48,914 bases of DNA from Paludibacteraceae bacterium (GCA_905234835.1 CAJOIZ010000012.1:1-48914); one strand, 5' to 3'; positions 16,243 to 25,855 are shown, numbered from the stretch's first letter. The notes: a model not told the origin generated them from the letters alone. Translations and numbers: made by a program.

Positions 16243-19200
16243 TTAGTAGAGACGCTGGCCGCGGATGGTGTAGCGGATGCCGTTGCGCTCGATGTAGAGA
16301 ATGCCGTTCTCAATGAACTTGCGGCTGTCATCCGTAGTCTGAACGCCGGTCTCGTCAATGGCTGTCGCCTCTTTCTTCTTATATTGGGCAGTGACAGTCA
16401 GGTCGGAGGTCACATTGGTGAAGTCCTTATCCCAACCGATGAAGTCGTAGCCTTCGCGCTCCGGGTCGGAAGGAGCAACCGCGTCATCACTCCAATCAAC
16501 CGTCTGAGTATCCAGAACGGTATCGTCATAATCCACGAATGTGACAGTGAAGGTCAGAATCGTGTACGTAGCTTTGACAGTCAGGTCGGAGGTCACATTG
16601 GTGAAGGTCTTGTCCCAACCGTCGAACTTGTAACCATCGCGAGTCGGGTCAGAAGGTGCGGTAGCGTCGTTGCCTTCAACAACCTTGATGTCAATAATCT
16701 TGGTGTCGTCCCAATCAACGAAGGTAACCGTGTAAACCACCGCGTCTTTGGAGTATTGCGCCGTGATGTCCATATCGGCTTTGACAGACGAGTAGTCGGC
16801 AGGCGACCAACCCGTGAATGTCCATCCTTCGCGTGTCGGGTCAGCAGGTGCGGAAGCGCCCTTACCCCAGTCAACCGACTGCGTGCTCAGAACGGTCTCG
16901 TCGTAATCAAGGAAGCGGACGGTGTACTTGTTGATTTCGTAGGTAGCCTTGTAGGTGACATCGCCTGTTACGTGAGCGGCTTTCACCTCTTCCGTAAGCA
17001 GGAGTGTCTCGCTCTCGGTGTTCGTCCAACCGGTAAAGTGATAGCCTTCCACACCCGGTGCTTCGGGAACAGATGATACGGTGGTGTTGTAGTCCACTTT
17101 TTCGCTCTGCAGTTCCTCGCCCTTCACATTCTGGAAGACAACGGTGTACTGGTTGATGTCGTATTGCGCCGTGATGTCCATATCGGCCTTGACAGACGAG
17201 AAGTCCGCAGGCGACCATCCGGTGAATGTATATCCATCGCGTGTCGGGTTACCGGGAGCGGAAGCTTCGTTGCCCCATTCAACCGCCTGCAAGCTGATGA
17301 CGTTTCCGTCATAGTCAAGGAAGCGGACGTTGTATTCGTTAATCGCGTAAGCAGCCTTGAAGGTGACATCGCCTTTTATTTCGGTTGCCTCAAGCTCGGT
17401 TGTGGTCATGAAGACGTCCGTCGCTATGTCGGTCCAGCCTGTGTGGTGGTAGCCTTCGATAGCGGGAAGCTCGGTAGGAGCAGTTACGGTGGAACCATGT
17501 ACCACACCTGAGAGGGTCTTCAAAGTATTGTCTTCGCTGTCGGTGAAGACCACTGTATAGGTGTTGGCTTGGTAGATAGCCGTGGTAGTGAGGTCAGCCA
17601 TCACGTTGGTGATGTCTTCATCCCAGCCGGTGAATGTCCATCCTTCGATTACAGGTGCTTCGGGTGCCACAGCGGTAGCGTTGGCTTCCACTGCGACATC
17701 GGCAATCTTGCCACCGTCCTTGTTGAGGAAGGTAACCGTATAGACAGGAGCTTTCGAGAAATAGCCTTCGTCGCCTATACCACCATCGGGACGTGCGTAC
17801 GTCTTGTCAATCACAACGGGGTTGTATGCCGTTCCGTTGCCGCCCATGAGGTTGTCGCAGTCCTCAAACATGGCATCGGAAGAAACCAACGTGGCACTGG
17901 CGTTCCAGTCGTTTTCACACCAGATTGACTCAAGGCTATTGCAGCCACGGAACATGAAGTCGGTGTATTGCAGACTTGTGATGTCGAAACCGCCGATGTT
18001 GATAGCCATCAGCGTCTTGCAGTTCTCGAACATGTTGTTCATATTGTACACCTTCGCAGTGTTGAAGCGGCTTACATCAAGGGTCTTCAGCGTTTCGCAG
18101 CCATAGAACATGGATCCCATATTCTCGACCTTCTCCGTATTGAAGCTATGCAGGTCAATTGTCTGCAAAGCGGTGCAGCCATAGAACATGCCTTCCATGT
18201 CTTCCACAGCGTCGGTATTGAAATGCGAAACGTCAATAGTATTGAGTTTCTCGCACTCCACGAACATCCCGCCCATATCCGTCACGTTTTTGGTATCAAA
18301 GCCTGAAACGTCCAAGTCCGTCAGCGCCTTGCAGTTAGCAAACATGTTGTGCATGTCGTACACGTATTTGGTGTCGAAGCCCGAAACGTCAAGGGCTGTC
18401 AGCGCCTTGCAGTTATAGAACATGCCGCTCATGTCCGTCACGTTTCGCGTGTCGAAGAATGAAACGTCAAGACTTGTGAGTACTTCGCAACCGTAGAACA
18501 TATCCTCCATGTCGGTGACCTTGCCCGTATTGAACTTGTTAGCGTCTGTCTTTAACGATGTCAGTTTCGCACAACAATTGAACATACATATCATGTTGTT
18601 TACGTTCTTGGTGTCGAATCCGGTCAGGTCAAGGTTTGTCAGGCTCTGACACTTATTGAACATGTATGCCATGTCGGTTACATTCTCCGTGTTGAATGAG
18701 CTGAGGTCAAGCGACTCCAATGCCTCGCAGTAAAAAAACATACCGCTCATGTTCTCCACGTTCGCGGTTTTGAAGTTGCTCAGGTCGAGTGATTTCAGAT
18801 TTGCATTGCAATTGTTGAACATATACGACATATCCGTCACTTTTTCGGTATTGAAGCTTTTGAGGTTCACTGATTCCAGTAAATCGCAATATTCGAACAT
18901 GCCGCTCATGTTCTCCACGTTGTCCGTGTTGAAATGGCTCAAGTCAAGTTCCTTGAGAGACTCCATATACCTGAACATCTTAGACATGTCGGTCACTTTT
19001 TCCGTGTTGAGGTACTCCAACCCCGTGATTGAGGTTGCTTCTTCCAGACTGAAATAAATGTCCCCGTCATAGAAGAGTCGGTTGACTTCTTCGGGATGGT
19101 AATCCGCAAACGAGGGGTCAATGACAACCTCTTTCACATAGTACTCGTAGTACTCATGGTTTTCCCTATCCGGGAGAAAGTCCACCATGCCGTCGTGCAA

Positions 19201-22200
19201 ATGGGCGGATTTGTCGTAGTAGTACGTCAGGGTATTTGTGCCGAATTCGAAGACGGTGTATGGTTCCGCTCCCGTATGTGTGAAGTATCCGTGCCAGAAC
19301 ATACCCTGGTCAGGAACCGCCAACGCCGCATCAACCATCATGGCATCGTATTCCGTTCCCTCTCCTCCATGGAGGCTTGTGCAGCCTGCGAACATATCGG
19401 TGGCATCGTCGATGGAAGCCGCGAGGTTCCAGTCAATGTTGCAGACGATGGTTTGCAGTGCTTCGCATCCTTCGAACATGCCGGTCAGTGTTTTCGCGCT
19501 TGCGATATTGAATCCGTTGAGATCCAGTTGCGTTATCGCCCTGCAGTTACGGAACATTCCTGTCATGTCGGTGACAGCCGCCATGGCTATGCCCAAATAA
19601 CGTATGTTCTCAATCTCCTCGATTTTGTCGAAGTTAGCGAACCACTCGACGGTGCTTACGGGACGAGCGAATACGAATGAGGTATCCACGGAGAGTTTCG
19701 TCACCGCCGCCTGATTGGCAGGTGTGCGCCAGTCGGTCTCTCCACCCCGTTCCGCACGGCGGTGGTCGAACCACAGCGTCATTGTGGCTCCATCCACTAC
19801 GGCGTAGATTTCCGGTGCAGTGGTGCTGAAGTAACCCTCGTTGCCTTTGCCTCCGTCGGGACGTGCGCGGTCAAGGTCATCGTAATTCTCATCGTACGCC
19901 GTACCCTTGTCTCCGACCAGTTGCGTGCAGTCGTAGAACATATCGTATGAAGATGCGGAGAGTGATGTCCAGTCGTTGTTGTTGATGATATAGCGCAGGG
20001 ACGTGCAGTCCTCAAACATGTAATTGATTTCTGTTACACTACTCATATCGAATCCGCTGAGGTCAAGAACCGACAATGACGGGCATCCATAGAACATGCT
20101 TTCCATCGAAGTGACAGCCTCCGTGTTGAATCCGCTGAGGTCCAGCACCGCAAGTTTGGGACAGGTTGAGAACATGGCTCTCATCATGATCACGTTCTTG
20201 GTGTCGAATCCTCCGCCGAACTGAATGGATGTCAGGCGGGGACACTCAGCGAACATGTAACCCATGTCGGTCACTTTAGCCGTGTTGAATCCGCTGAGGT
20301 CAAGCGAGCTAACCCCACAGCCAGCGAACATGCAGTGCATATCGGTTACGTTCTGTGTGTCGAACGTGGTGAGGTCCAGCGTGCGCAGTGAGGTACAATA
20401 GCTGAACATGTAGGACATGTTCGTGACATTTGACGTATTGAAGGTTGAGATATCAAGGAACTTCAAGGCGGCGCAATTATAGAACATACCGCTCATATCG
20501 GTCACCTTCTCGGTGTTGAAGCCACCCAGTTCGAGCATCTGCAGTTTGTTACATTCGGTGAACATAGATGCCATGTATTCCGTATTCTCCGTGTTGAAGC
20601 TGCTGAGGTTGACGGACTGCAGTTCGTAACATTCGTAGAACATGTATGTCATGTCCGTGACGTTGCGTGTGTCGAAGCTGCTGAGGTCGAGCGACTTCAG
20701 GGCGTTACAATAGCAGAACATACTATTCATGTCCGTGACGTTGCGCGTATCGAAAGTGCTGAGGTCAAGGGATTTCAGGGCGTAACATCCGTTGAACATC
20801 TCATACATGGAAATCGCCTCCGAGGTGTTGAGGAATGCGAGGTTCTCAATCTCTTCCAACTCAGTGAAGTGATCGAAGAAATAGCTGAGGTCATCCGGGC
20901 GGTATTTTTTCACCGACTTGTCGAAGGTCACTTTAACGGCATCTTCTTTATAATAGCCGTAGTATTCTCCGCTGCGTGCCGATTTCTTGGTGTCGTAATA
21001 GATGGTGAGGAGTTTGGTAGCGTCATCGAATACCCCGTAAAGCGAATTGCCGGAGAAGTAGCCTTCGTATCCCGCGCCTTCGTCAAGCCGCGCGTAGGTG
21101 AGGTCGTCCGCGAGGAGGTCAGCGAACGCGGAGCCTTCGCTTCCAACGAGTGCGGTACAGCCGTTGAACATGCCGGTCGCAACCGCCGTGCTTCCGCTCC
21201 AGTCGCCATCACAGGCTATCGTTTCCAGAGAGGAGCAGCCGTCGAACATGTTTTTCATCGAAACAACCTTGCTGATGTCGAAACCAGACAGGTCAGCAAG
21301 TTTGAGGCTCGCACATCCGGCGAACATCCTGTCGAACTTTTCGGCATTGCGGGTGTCGAAGACAGAAAGGTCAATCTCTTCAAGCGCTACGCATCCTTCG
21401 AACATACTACAGAAATCGGATACAGTGGAGGTGTTGAGATTATCCAGTCCTTCAAACTCCTTGAGCGCCTTGAAGTCCTTGAAGAATTCCACCAGTCCCG
21501 CGTTACGGAATCTGCTTACCGACTCGTCGAATATCACTTTGGTGACTTCGTTTTTGTATATTTTCCAGTCTGCCGCTCCACTGCGCGTGGCGATATCCCA
21601 GTCGTAGAAGAAGGTCATGTTGTCCGCGCCGTCCACAGTGACATAGAGGTCAGGCAGCTGGGAGAAATATCCCTCGGCGCCCGAACCACCGTCGATACGT
21701 GCATAGGTCTTGTCGGTGACCATGAGGTCGAAAATGGTTCCTTTGGAGCCTTTGAGCTTTTCGCATCCCTCGAACATGCCGTCATAGTCGGAAAGTGAAG
21801 TAGCGGAGTTGAGGTCAGCTAAACAGATGATTGTCTCAAGGGACTCACATCCCTTAAACATCGCCGAAGTGTTTTCCGCGTTGGTGAAGGTAAAGAACTG
21901 AATGTCAAGATAGCGGAGGCTGGTACAGCCGGAGAACATGCCGTTGAAATATTCGACGTTGCCGGTCTCGAATCCCAGCCGCAGTTCTTCGAGCGATGAG
22001 CATCCTGCGAACATCAGCCCCATGTCGGTTGCCAGGTTGGTAGCGAATCCGCTGCCGAACCTGACGGAGGTGAGCGACGAGCAGCCATAGAACATCTCGG
22101 TGAGATTAGACAGCTGCCACGTGGTGTTGTTGCCGAAGTCAACGGACTTGAGATTGACGCACTGTTCGAACATGAGGGACATATCGGTGACACTCCAAAT

Positions 22201-23979
22201 CTTCACGCCGCTGAAGTCGATGGATTCGAGCGAGGAGCAGTTGTAGAACATGTCAGACATGTTTTCTACCTTGCTGAGGTCCCAACCGTTCATGCCGACC
22301 GACGTGAGCGCCTGACATTCGCGGAACATCTGGTGCATATCCGTCACATTGCTGAGGTCCAGATTGTCCATATAGACCCTCTCCAGCTTGTAGCACAGGT
22401 AGAACATACCGTTCATGTCCGTGACATTATGGGTGTCCCATTTTCTCAGGTCAATCGATGTGAGGTTTCGGCAGAAATAGAACATGTGCTCCATTTTTTC
22501 CACCTTGCTTGTGTTCCAATTGCCCAGGTCAACCGATTCGAGGGCGAAGCAGTCGTTGAACATGCCCTGAAAACTTGTCGCCAGCCCCGTGTTCAGGTAC
22601 TTGAGGCCTTCAATCTCCGTAACCTTCTCGAACTCAGCGAAGAATCCCTCCAGTTCCGTTCCTTTGAACTCGTAGCCCTTCATAGAGGGGTCGATGACGA
22701 TTTTGGTCATCTTTTCGTAGTTCTCCGAGGTCCTCAGGACATCGAAATCGTCACCGCTGCGTGAAGTCTTGTCGTAGTCGAAATAGAGCGTCAGAGTAGT
22801 GCCTTCAATGGCAGCATAGTATTCGGGTACGGCGGAGAAATAGCCTTCGCTGCCCGGTGTTCCGTCGTCGGGACGCGCCCACTGCTTGTCGGTATACCCC
22901 TCGTCATATTTCGTGCCTTTGTACCCCTTTAATTCGTCGCAACCGTAGAACATGTTGTCCGAATCGAAGGTGCCGGAACTCCATCCGAAGTCGCAATATA
23001 TGCGCTCCAAACTGGAGCAGTAGGAGAACATCTGCTCTGCCGTGGTCAGGACAGGAGTTGTGAAGTTGTCGATATACAATGTATGGAGGTCGGAGCAATT
23101 GTAGAACATTTCTTCCATGTCGGTTGCCTTGCCCGTGTCAAACCCGGACAAATCCAATGTGGTCAGGGAATTGCAATTATAGAACATCTGTTTGAAATTG
23201 GTCACGTTGGCTGTTCCGAAAGTACTCAAATCCAAAGATTCCAAATACTGGCAATTTTTAAACATTTCCTCCATTGTGGTTACGTTGTCCGTGTTGAACG
23301 AGGTCAGGTTCAGATCGCGGAAGCCGGAATATGCGAACATATTACTCATGTTTGTCACATTGTCCGTTTCGAAGTGCCAGAGGTCAAGGTGTTTCATCTC
23401 ATACATGCAACTGAACATGCTGCGCATATCGGTTACGTTCTTTGTGTTAAAGTTAGAGAGGTCCAGTTCACGCAGTACTTCACAATATTTGAACATGTAT
23501 GACATGTCCGTTACTTTAGAGGTATTGAGGCTGCTGACATCCAGCGAGGTCAGTGCCATACAGTTGTAGAACATACAGTACATGTCAGTGACATTGCCGG
23601 TGGAGAAGTTTGAAAGGTCAATGCTTTCAAGCGACTCGCAGCCCTCGAACAGGGAAGCCATGGTTGTCACCTTCGAGGTGTTAATCAAGTCAAGCCCGTC
23701 GATGCTCTTCATTTTCGTAAATTTTAAGAACCACCGTTTCATACTCGTGGGCTCGGCGGCGTTGTCGGTGAAGGAAGAGTGAATCTCCGCGGTGACGACC
23801 GCCTCTTTTTCCGCAGAAGACCAGTCCCACCATGTGTCAGATCCGCCTCTGGCGGTCTTCTGGTCATCGTAGTAGATGGTCATCCTGTCGCCGTTAATGA
23901 CTGCGTAATACTCGTTCGTTGCAGCAAAGAGCGTCTGCAACGACATCAAGCATACGAGAAAGAAAAGTTTTTTCATCAT
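16243..23979 (-). CDS. Giant BspA-like surface protein (DUF285 and B-repeats)
   Basis: A 2578-residue secreted protein. A signal peptide (MMKKLFFLVCLMSLQTLFA) precedes six cassettes. Each opens with a short strand motif of the type YYAVINGDRMTIYYD..ARGG, carries 3 to 15 DUF285 repeats, and closes with ARPDGG..GYFS. I count about 55 repeats with the core x-M-F-x-x-C and LDLSxFNTxxVTDM, in groups of 10, 11, 4, 12, 3 and 15. From about 2075 to 2530 there are seven InlB B-repeat/Listeria-Bacteroides repeats (e.g. TFTGWDEDITNV). The C-terminus ENGILYIERNGIRYTIRGQRLY resembles the cell-surface C-terminal signature common in Bacteroidales. Similar proteins mediate adhesion or binding of host or microbial surfaces; ligand unknown. 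A ten-copy heptamer repeat lies 45 nt upstream. Confidence 0.92.
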   Translation of the reverse strand: MMKKLFFLVCLMSLQTLFAATNEYYAVINGDRMTIYYDDQKTARGGSDTWWDWSSAEKEAVVTAEIHSSFTDNAAEPTSMKRWFLKFTKMKSIDGLDLINTSKVTTMASLFEGCESLESIDLSNFSTGNVTDMYCMFYNCMALTSLDVSSLNTSKVTDMSYMFKYCEVLRELDLSNFNTKNVTDMRSMFSCMYEMKHLDLWHFETDNVTNMSNMFAYSGFRDLNLTSFNTDNVTTMEEMFKNCQYLESLDLSTFGTANVTNFKQMFYNCNSLTTLDLSGFDTGKATDMEEMFYNCSDLHTLYIDNFTTPVLTTAEQMFSYCSSLERIYCDFGWSSGTFDSDNMFYGCDELKGYKGTKYDEGYTDKQWARPDDGTPGSEGYFSAVPEYYAAIEGTTLTLYFDYDKTSRSGDDFDVLRTSENYEKMTKIVIDPSMKGYEFKGTELEGFFAEFEKVTEIEGLKYLNTGLATSFQGMFNDCFALESVDLGNWNTSKVEKMEHMFYFCRNLTSIDLRKWDTHNVTDMNGMFYLCYKLERVYMDNLDLSNVTDMHQMFRECQALTSVGMNGWDLSKVENMSDMFYNCSSLESIDFSGVKIWSVTDMSLMFEQCVNLKSVDFGNNTTWQLSNLTEMFYGCSSLTSVRFGSGFATNLATDMGLMFAGCSSLEELRLGFETGNVEYFNGMFSGCTSLRYLDIQFFTFTNAENTSAMFKGCESLETIICLADLNSATSLSDYDGMFEGCEKLKGSKGTIFDLMVTDKTYARIDGGSGAEGYFSQLPDLYVTVDGADNMTFFYDWDIATRSGAADWKIYKNEVTKVIFDESVSRFRNAGLVEFFKDFKALKEFEGLDNLNTSTVSDFCSMFEGCVALEEIDLSVFDTRNAEKFDRMFAGCASLKLADLSGFDISKVVSMKNMFDGCSSLETIACDGDWSGSTAVATGMFNGCTALVGSEGSAFADLLADDLTYARLDEGAGYEGYFSGNSLYGVFDDATKLLTIYYDTKKSARSGEYYGYYKEDAVKVTFDKSVKKYRPDDLSYFFDHFTELEEIENLAFLNTSEAISMYEMFNGCYALKSLDLSTFDTRNVTDMNSMFCYCNALKSLDLSSFDTRNVTDMTYMFYECYELQSVNLSSFNTENTEYMASMFTECNKLQMLELGGFNTEKVTDMSGMFYNCAALKFLDISTFNTSNVTNMSYMFSYCTSLRTLDLTTFDTQNVTDMHCMFAGCGVSSLDLSGFNTAKVTDMGYMFAECPRLTSIQFGGGFDTKNVIMMRAMFSTCPKLAVLDLSGFNTEAVTSMESMFYGCPSLSVLDLSGFDMSSVTEINYMFEDCTSLRYIINNNDWTSLSASSYDMFYDCTQLVGDKGTAYDENYDDLDRARPDGGKGNEGYFSTTAPEIYAVVDGATMTLWFDHRRAERGGETDWRTPANQAAVTKLSVDTSFVFARPVSTVEWFANFDKIEEIENIRYLGIAMAAVTDMTGMFRNCRAITQLDLNGFNIASAKTLTGMFEGCEALQTIVCNIDWNLAASIDDATDMFAGCTSLHGGEGTEYDAMMVDAALAVPDQGMFWHGYFTHTGAEPYTVFEFGTNTLTYYYDKSAHLHDGMVDFLPDRENHEYYEYYVKEVVIDPSFADYHPEEVNRLFYDGDIYFSLEEATSITGLEYLNTEKVTDMSKMFRYMESLKELDLSHFNTDNVENMSGMFEYCDLLESVNLKSFNTEKVTDMSYMFNNCNANLKSLDLSNFKTANVENMSGMFFYCEALESLDLSSFNTENVTDMAYMFNKCQSLTNLDLTGFDTKNVNNMICMFNCCAKLTSLKTDANKFNTGKVTDMEDMFYGCEVLTSLDVSFFDTRNVTDMSGMFYNCKALTALDVSGFDTKYVYDMHNMFANCKALTDLDVSGFDTKNVTDMGGMFVECEKLNTIDVSHFNTDAVEDMEGMFYGCTALQTIDLHSFNTEKVENMGSMFYGCETLKTLDVSRFNTAKVYNMNNMFENCKTLMAINIGGFDITSLQYTDFMFRGCNSLESIWCENDWNASATLVSSDAMFEDCDNLMGGNGTAYNPVVIDKTYARPDGGIGDEGYFSKAPVYTVTFLNKDGGKIADVAVEANATAVAPEAPVIEGWTFTGWDEDITNVMADLTTTAIYQANTYTVVFTDSEDNTLKTLSGVVHGSTVTAPTELPAIEGYHHTGWTDIATDVFMTTTELEATEIKGDVTFKAAYAINEYNVRFLDYDGNVISLQAVEWGNEASAPGNPTRDGYTFTGWSPADFSSVKADMDITAQYDINQYTVVFQNVKGEELQSEKVDYNTTVSSVPEAPGVEGYHFTGWTNTESETLLLTEEVKAAHVTGDVTYKATYEINKYTVRFLDYDETVLSTQSVDWGKGASAPADPTREGWTFTGWSPADYSSVKADMDITAQYSKDAVVYTVTFVDWDDTKIIDIKVVEGNDATAPSDPTRDGYKFDGWDKTFTNVTSDLTVKATYTILTFTVTFVDYDDTVLDTQTVDWSDDAVAPSDPEREGYDFIGWDKDFTNVTSDLTVTAQYKKKEATAIDETGVQTTDDSRKFIENGILYIERNGIRYTIRGQRLY

Positions 23980-24023
23980 AGCTGTTTATGTTTTAAGTTA
24001 ATGTTTGTGACTGCGTGTTGGAT

Positions 24024-24093
24024 AGTTGATAATTGATAGTTGATAGTTGATAATTGATAATTGATAATTGATAGTTGATAATTGATAATTGAT
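24024..24093. repeat. Heptanucleotide repeat, ten copies, upstream of the giant gene
   Basis: Ten uninterrupted heptamers ARTTGAT (R is A or G) run from 24024 to 24093, ending 45 nt before the start codon of the giant surface protein, in the expected promoter/leader region. Copy-number changes would move any upstream promoter by 7 bp steps. The same words occur elsewhere between genes in degenerate form, which weakens a specific regulatory reading. Confidence 0.75.
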
Positions 24094-24216
24094 AAAATAC
24101 TAATTACTACGGGTGTTGGGGATTGTGTGTTGGTTACTATGCGAACGGGGTTTGCGAGTGAGAGATAATGGGCTTCGCGGGGTATGGTGATGGAAGAAGT
24201 ACAAAAAAAGAGATGG

Positions 24217-24492
24217 TTATTTGTCATCGTAATGACCTAACATTTGAAGTATGCTTACCTTCACAATGGATTCGTAAACAGAATAAACCACCCTGTCCTT
24301 ACCAGATAAACGACGGGAATATGCATTCTCCCTGTATTTGAGTCGTTCCGGATTTCCAATCCCTGTCAACGGATGTTCCGCCAACTCCTCTAAGATAGCA
24401 TGGAGTTTCTTAATACGCGCTTGGTCGCCAGACTTTTTGATTTTCTCCAAGTCCGCAAGTGCACGAGGCGCAAAAGTCAACGTGTATCTCAT
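24217..24492 (-). CDS. YoeB/Txe-type toxin
   Basis: A 91-residue protein of the RelE superfamily, closest in pattern to Txe/YoeB ribosome-dependent mRNA interferases. Family features are FAPRALADLEKIKKSG at the N-terminus, NPERLKY near 47, SRRLSGKDRVVY near 58 (basic catalytic patch) and the terminal LGHYDDK with the conserved histidine. Its start codon overlaps the stop of the upstream gene by ATGA, the usual antitoxin-toxin coupling. It cleaves mRNA at the ribosomal A site when free of its antitoxin, if it follows the family. All key positions appear intact. Confidence 0.85.
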   Translation of the reverse strand: MRYTLTFAPRALADLEKIKKSGDQARIKKLHAILEELAEHPLTGIGNPERLKYRENAYSRRLSGKDRVVYSVYESIVKVSILQMLGHYDDK

Positions 24493-24728
24493 GCGAAAAG
24501 AGCGTCTAATTCCTGTTTACTACTAACCTCCAAGCCTTTTCCGTTAGCAATATCCGACTCAGCGGCATCCAAATCATGATAGAATTGTTCGCTTTGATAG
24601 TAGTCCACAGGAGTCGAACGGTGACGCTTTGTAGCAATCTGCCACCCCATATTACCCGACAAACGACGCAAGAACACAGCATCGGAGGCAGGCAAAGTAA
24701 CCTGTAATGTTCGCATAGGTTTTTCCAT
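24489..24728 (-). CDS. Antitoxin of the YoeB-like module
   Basis: A 79-residue protein directly upstream of and overlapping the YoeB-like toxin by 4 nt. The N-terminus TLQVTLPASDAVFLRRLSGNMGW suggests a short beta strand plus helix as in ribbon-helix-helix or Phd-like DNA-binding folds, and the C-terminus EVSSKQELDALFA looks like a toxin-binding tail. It is not a clear YefM; the family in Bacteroidota is usually annotated only as antitoxin by position. A second methionine at codon 5 is an alternative start. It is expressed from the promoter at 24757-24788 and would be expected to repress it together with the toxin. Confidence 0.75.
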   Translation of the reverse strand: MEKPMRTLQVTLPASDAVFLRRLSGNMGWQIATKRHRSTPVDYYQSEQFYHDLDAAESDIANGKGLEVSSKQELDALFA

Positions 24729-24790
24729 AAAATCCCCTTTCTATTAAAAAACGCGGCAAAGATGGTGATATTTTCGGAGGTGTGCAAATA
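24727..24790 (-). promoter_or_regulatory. Duplicated promoter block, copy A
   Basis: A 64-bp block nearly identical to 25285-25348. On the minus strand it holds TTTG (24785-24788), a 20-nt spacer and CATCTTTG (24757-24764), close to the Bacteroidota consensus with C for T at the first -7 base, then a GAAAGGGG ribosome-binding-like stretch. It drives the antitoxin-toxin pair. Only about five positions differ between the copies, all in the transcribed leader. Confidence 0.7.
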
Positions 24791-24793
24791 AGA

Positions 24794-25027
24794 TTACGCC
24801 TGTAACAGATATTCAGGAGCGATATCCAGTTTGCCATTCAGCCAACTGACCGTCCATCCGTCCAATTCAAACCGGCTGAAAGTCTGCTGGTCCTTAAGCG
24901 CGGCAAAAAGCGGATGGGACGCAATGTAATCCTTTGCATCGAACACCTTCACCTTACCATTCGAGAAGGTCAGTTCCAAACTGTATCCCCCTACATACCG
25001 AGCATCGGTAATCCAAACAAGTTCCAT
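24794..25027 (-). CDS. DUF2442 protein
   Basis: A 77-residue DUF2442 protein: start MELVWITDARYVGGYSLELTF, central FSNGKVKVFDAKDYI, and FSRFELDGWTVSWLNGKLDIAPEYL, the family's C-terminal signature. The ATG at 25027 follows the DUF4160 stop by 1 nt, which makes it preferable to the in-frame ATG at 25063 that would overlap DUF4160 by 35 nt. DUF4160-DUF2442 pairs are widespread and have been proposed to behave like toxin-antitoxin modules; the biochemical role is not established. Confidence 0.85.
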   Translation of the reverse strand: MELVWITDARYVGGYSLELTFSNGKVKVFDAKDYIASHPLFAALKDQQTFSRFELDGWTVSWLNGKLDIAPEYLLQA

Positions 25028-25028
25028 A

Positions 25029-25286
25029 TCAGTCAAGCGGTTTAATATTGATAATCTCTTCACCTTTCTCCATGCGGAGCCAGTTCTGTTTCAACTCTTC
25101 TTTGTTCCGGTCATACCATTCATACACCATACTTATCACCCTACGAGGTAAGTTCCCGTTTAACTCGCCCGTGTTGATATCCATCGTGGCACGATAATCG
25201 TTGTAACGAATGTGAAAATGAGGAGGATTGTGCTCTGATTTATACATTGTTATGACAATCCCATAAAAACGACTTATTTCCGGCAT
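25029..25286 (-). CDS. DUF4160 protein
   Basis: An 85-residue DUF4160 protein. The family signature is MPEISRFYGIVITMY followed by EHNPPHFHIRYNDYRA; the HxPPHFH histidines are the most conserved residues and could bind metal or a nucleotide. The C-terminal helix (YEWYDRNKEELKQNW) is also typical. It is first in a two-gene unit with DUF2442 and is expressed from the promoter block at 25285-25348. A toxin role in a toxin-antitoxin-like pair is a proposal from genomic context only. Confidence 0.85.
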   Translation of the reverse strand: MPEISRFYGIVITMYKSEHNPPHFHIRYNDYRATMDINTGELNGNLPRRVISMVYEWYDRNKEELKQNWLRMEKGEEIINIKPLD

Positions 25287-25348
25287 AAACTACCCTTTCT
25301 GTTAAAAATCGCGGCAAAGATGGTGATATTTTCGGAGGTGTGCAAATA
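25285..25348 (-). promoter_or_regulatory. Duplicated promoter block, copy B
   Basis: The minus strand reads TTTG (25343-25346), 20-nt spacer, CATCTTTG (25315-25322), followed by a leader almost identical to copy A at 24727-24790. It drives DUF4160-DUF2442. Confidence 0.7.
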
Positions 25349-25855
25349 TTTATGAATTTTGGTTTAGGAGTTCTTATAGTTTAGAGTTGATAGTTGATAG
25401 TTGAGTGTTGAGTGAAGTTGGAGAGTTTATAGTTTCAAGTTTATGATTTATTGTTTCAAATTGCAAATTTGATGGGTTGGGCGTTACGGGATTACGATAT
25501 TTCGGGATTTCGTTCTATCGGAATTCCGTTCTGTCGGTATTTCGGGATACCGGAATCTAATCCGCTTGTGCGGATAATATCCGCACGTAATGGACATAGA
25601 CATATCCTTTACAAGCGACTCTGAGGAGCCGGGTCGGAATACAATTCCGACTTAATTGACGGAGACTTGCTCGCGGGGTTAACCGCGAGAGCTGAACCTG
25701 CAAGGTATCGCTATAGTATTCCTATAGTATCCCTATAGTATCCGTATAGTTACGCTGTTGGTGAGTGCGTGTTGGTCACTACGTGTTAATGACTGCGTGT
25801 TGGTCACTACGTGTTAATGACTGCGTGTTGGGGACGGAGTGTTGGTTACTGCGTG
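25349..25855. other. Non-coding interval with repeats
   Basis: No gene is visible. It contains a TTGATAG tract (25385-25415), GGATTTCGG/CGGAATTCCG words (25495-25560), hairpin cluster C (25568-25689), four CCTATAGTAT-like decamers (25705-25750) and a GTGTTGGTCACTACGTGTTAATGA-type array (25755-25855) that also occurs at 38040-38175. Confidence 0.6.
25568..25689 (+). repeat. Cluster C of variable-stem hairpins
   Basis: GTGCGGAT-AAT-ATCCGCAC (25568-25586) with tail GTAATGGACATAG; head TTTACAAGCGACTCTGAGGAG (25608 on); GTCGGAAT-ACA-ATTCCGAC (25633-25651) with tail TTAATTGACGGAG; then CTCGCGG with CCGCGAG (25670-25689). The head-hairpin-tail order matches clusters A, B and D while the stem sequences differ. 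Confidence 0.7.

Noticed and set aside
19096..21798. Several long plus-strand frames opposite the giant surface protein
   Set aside because: They mirror the repeat structure of the minus-strand gene and have no independent support.
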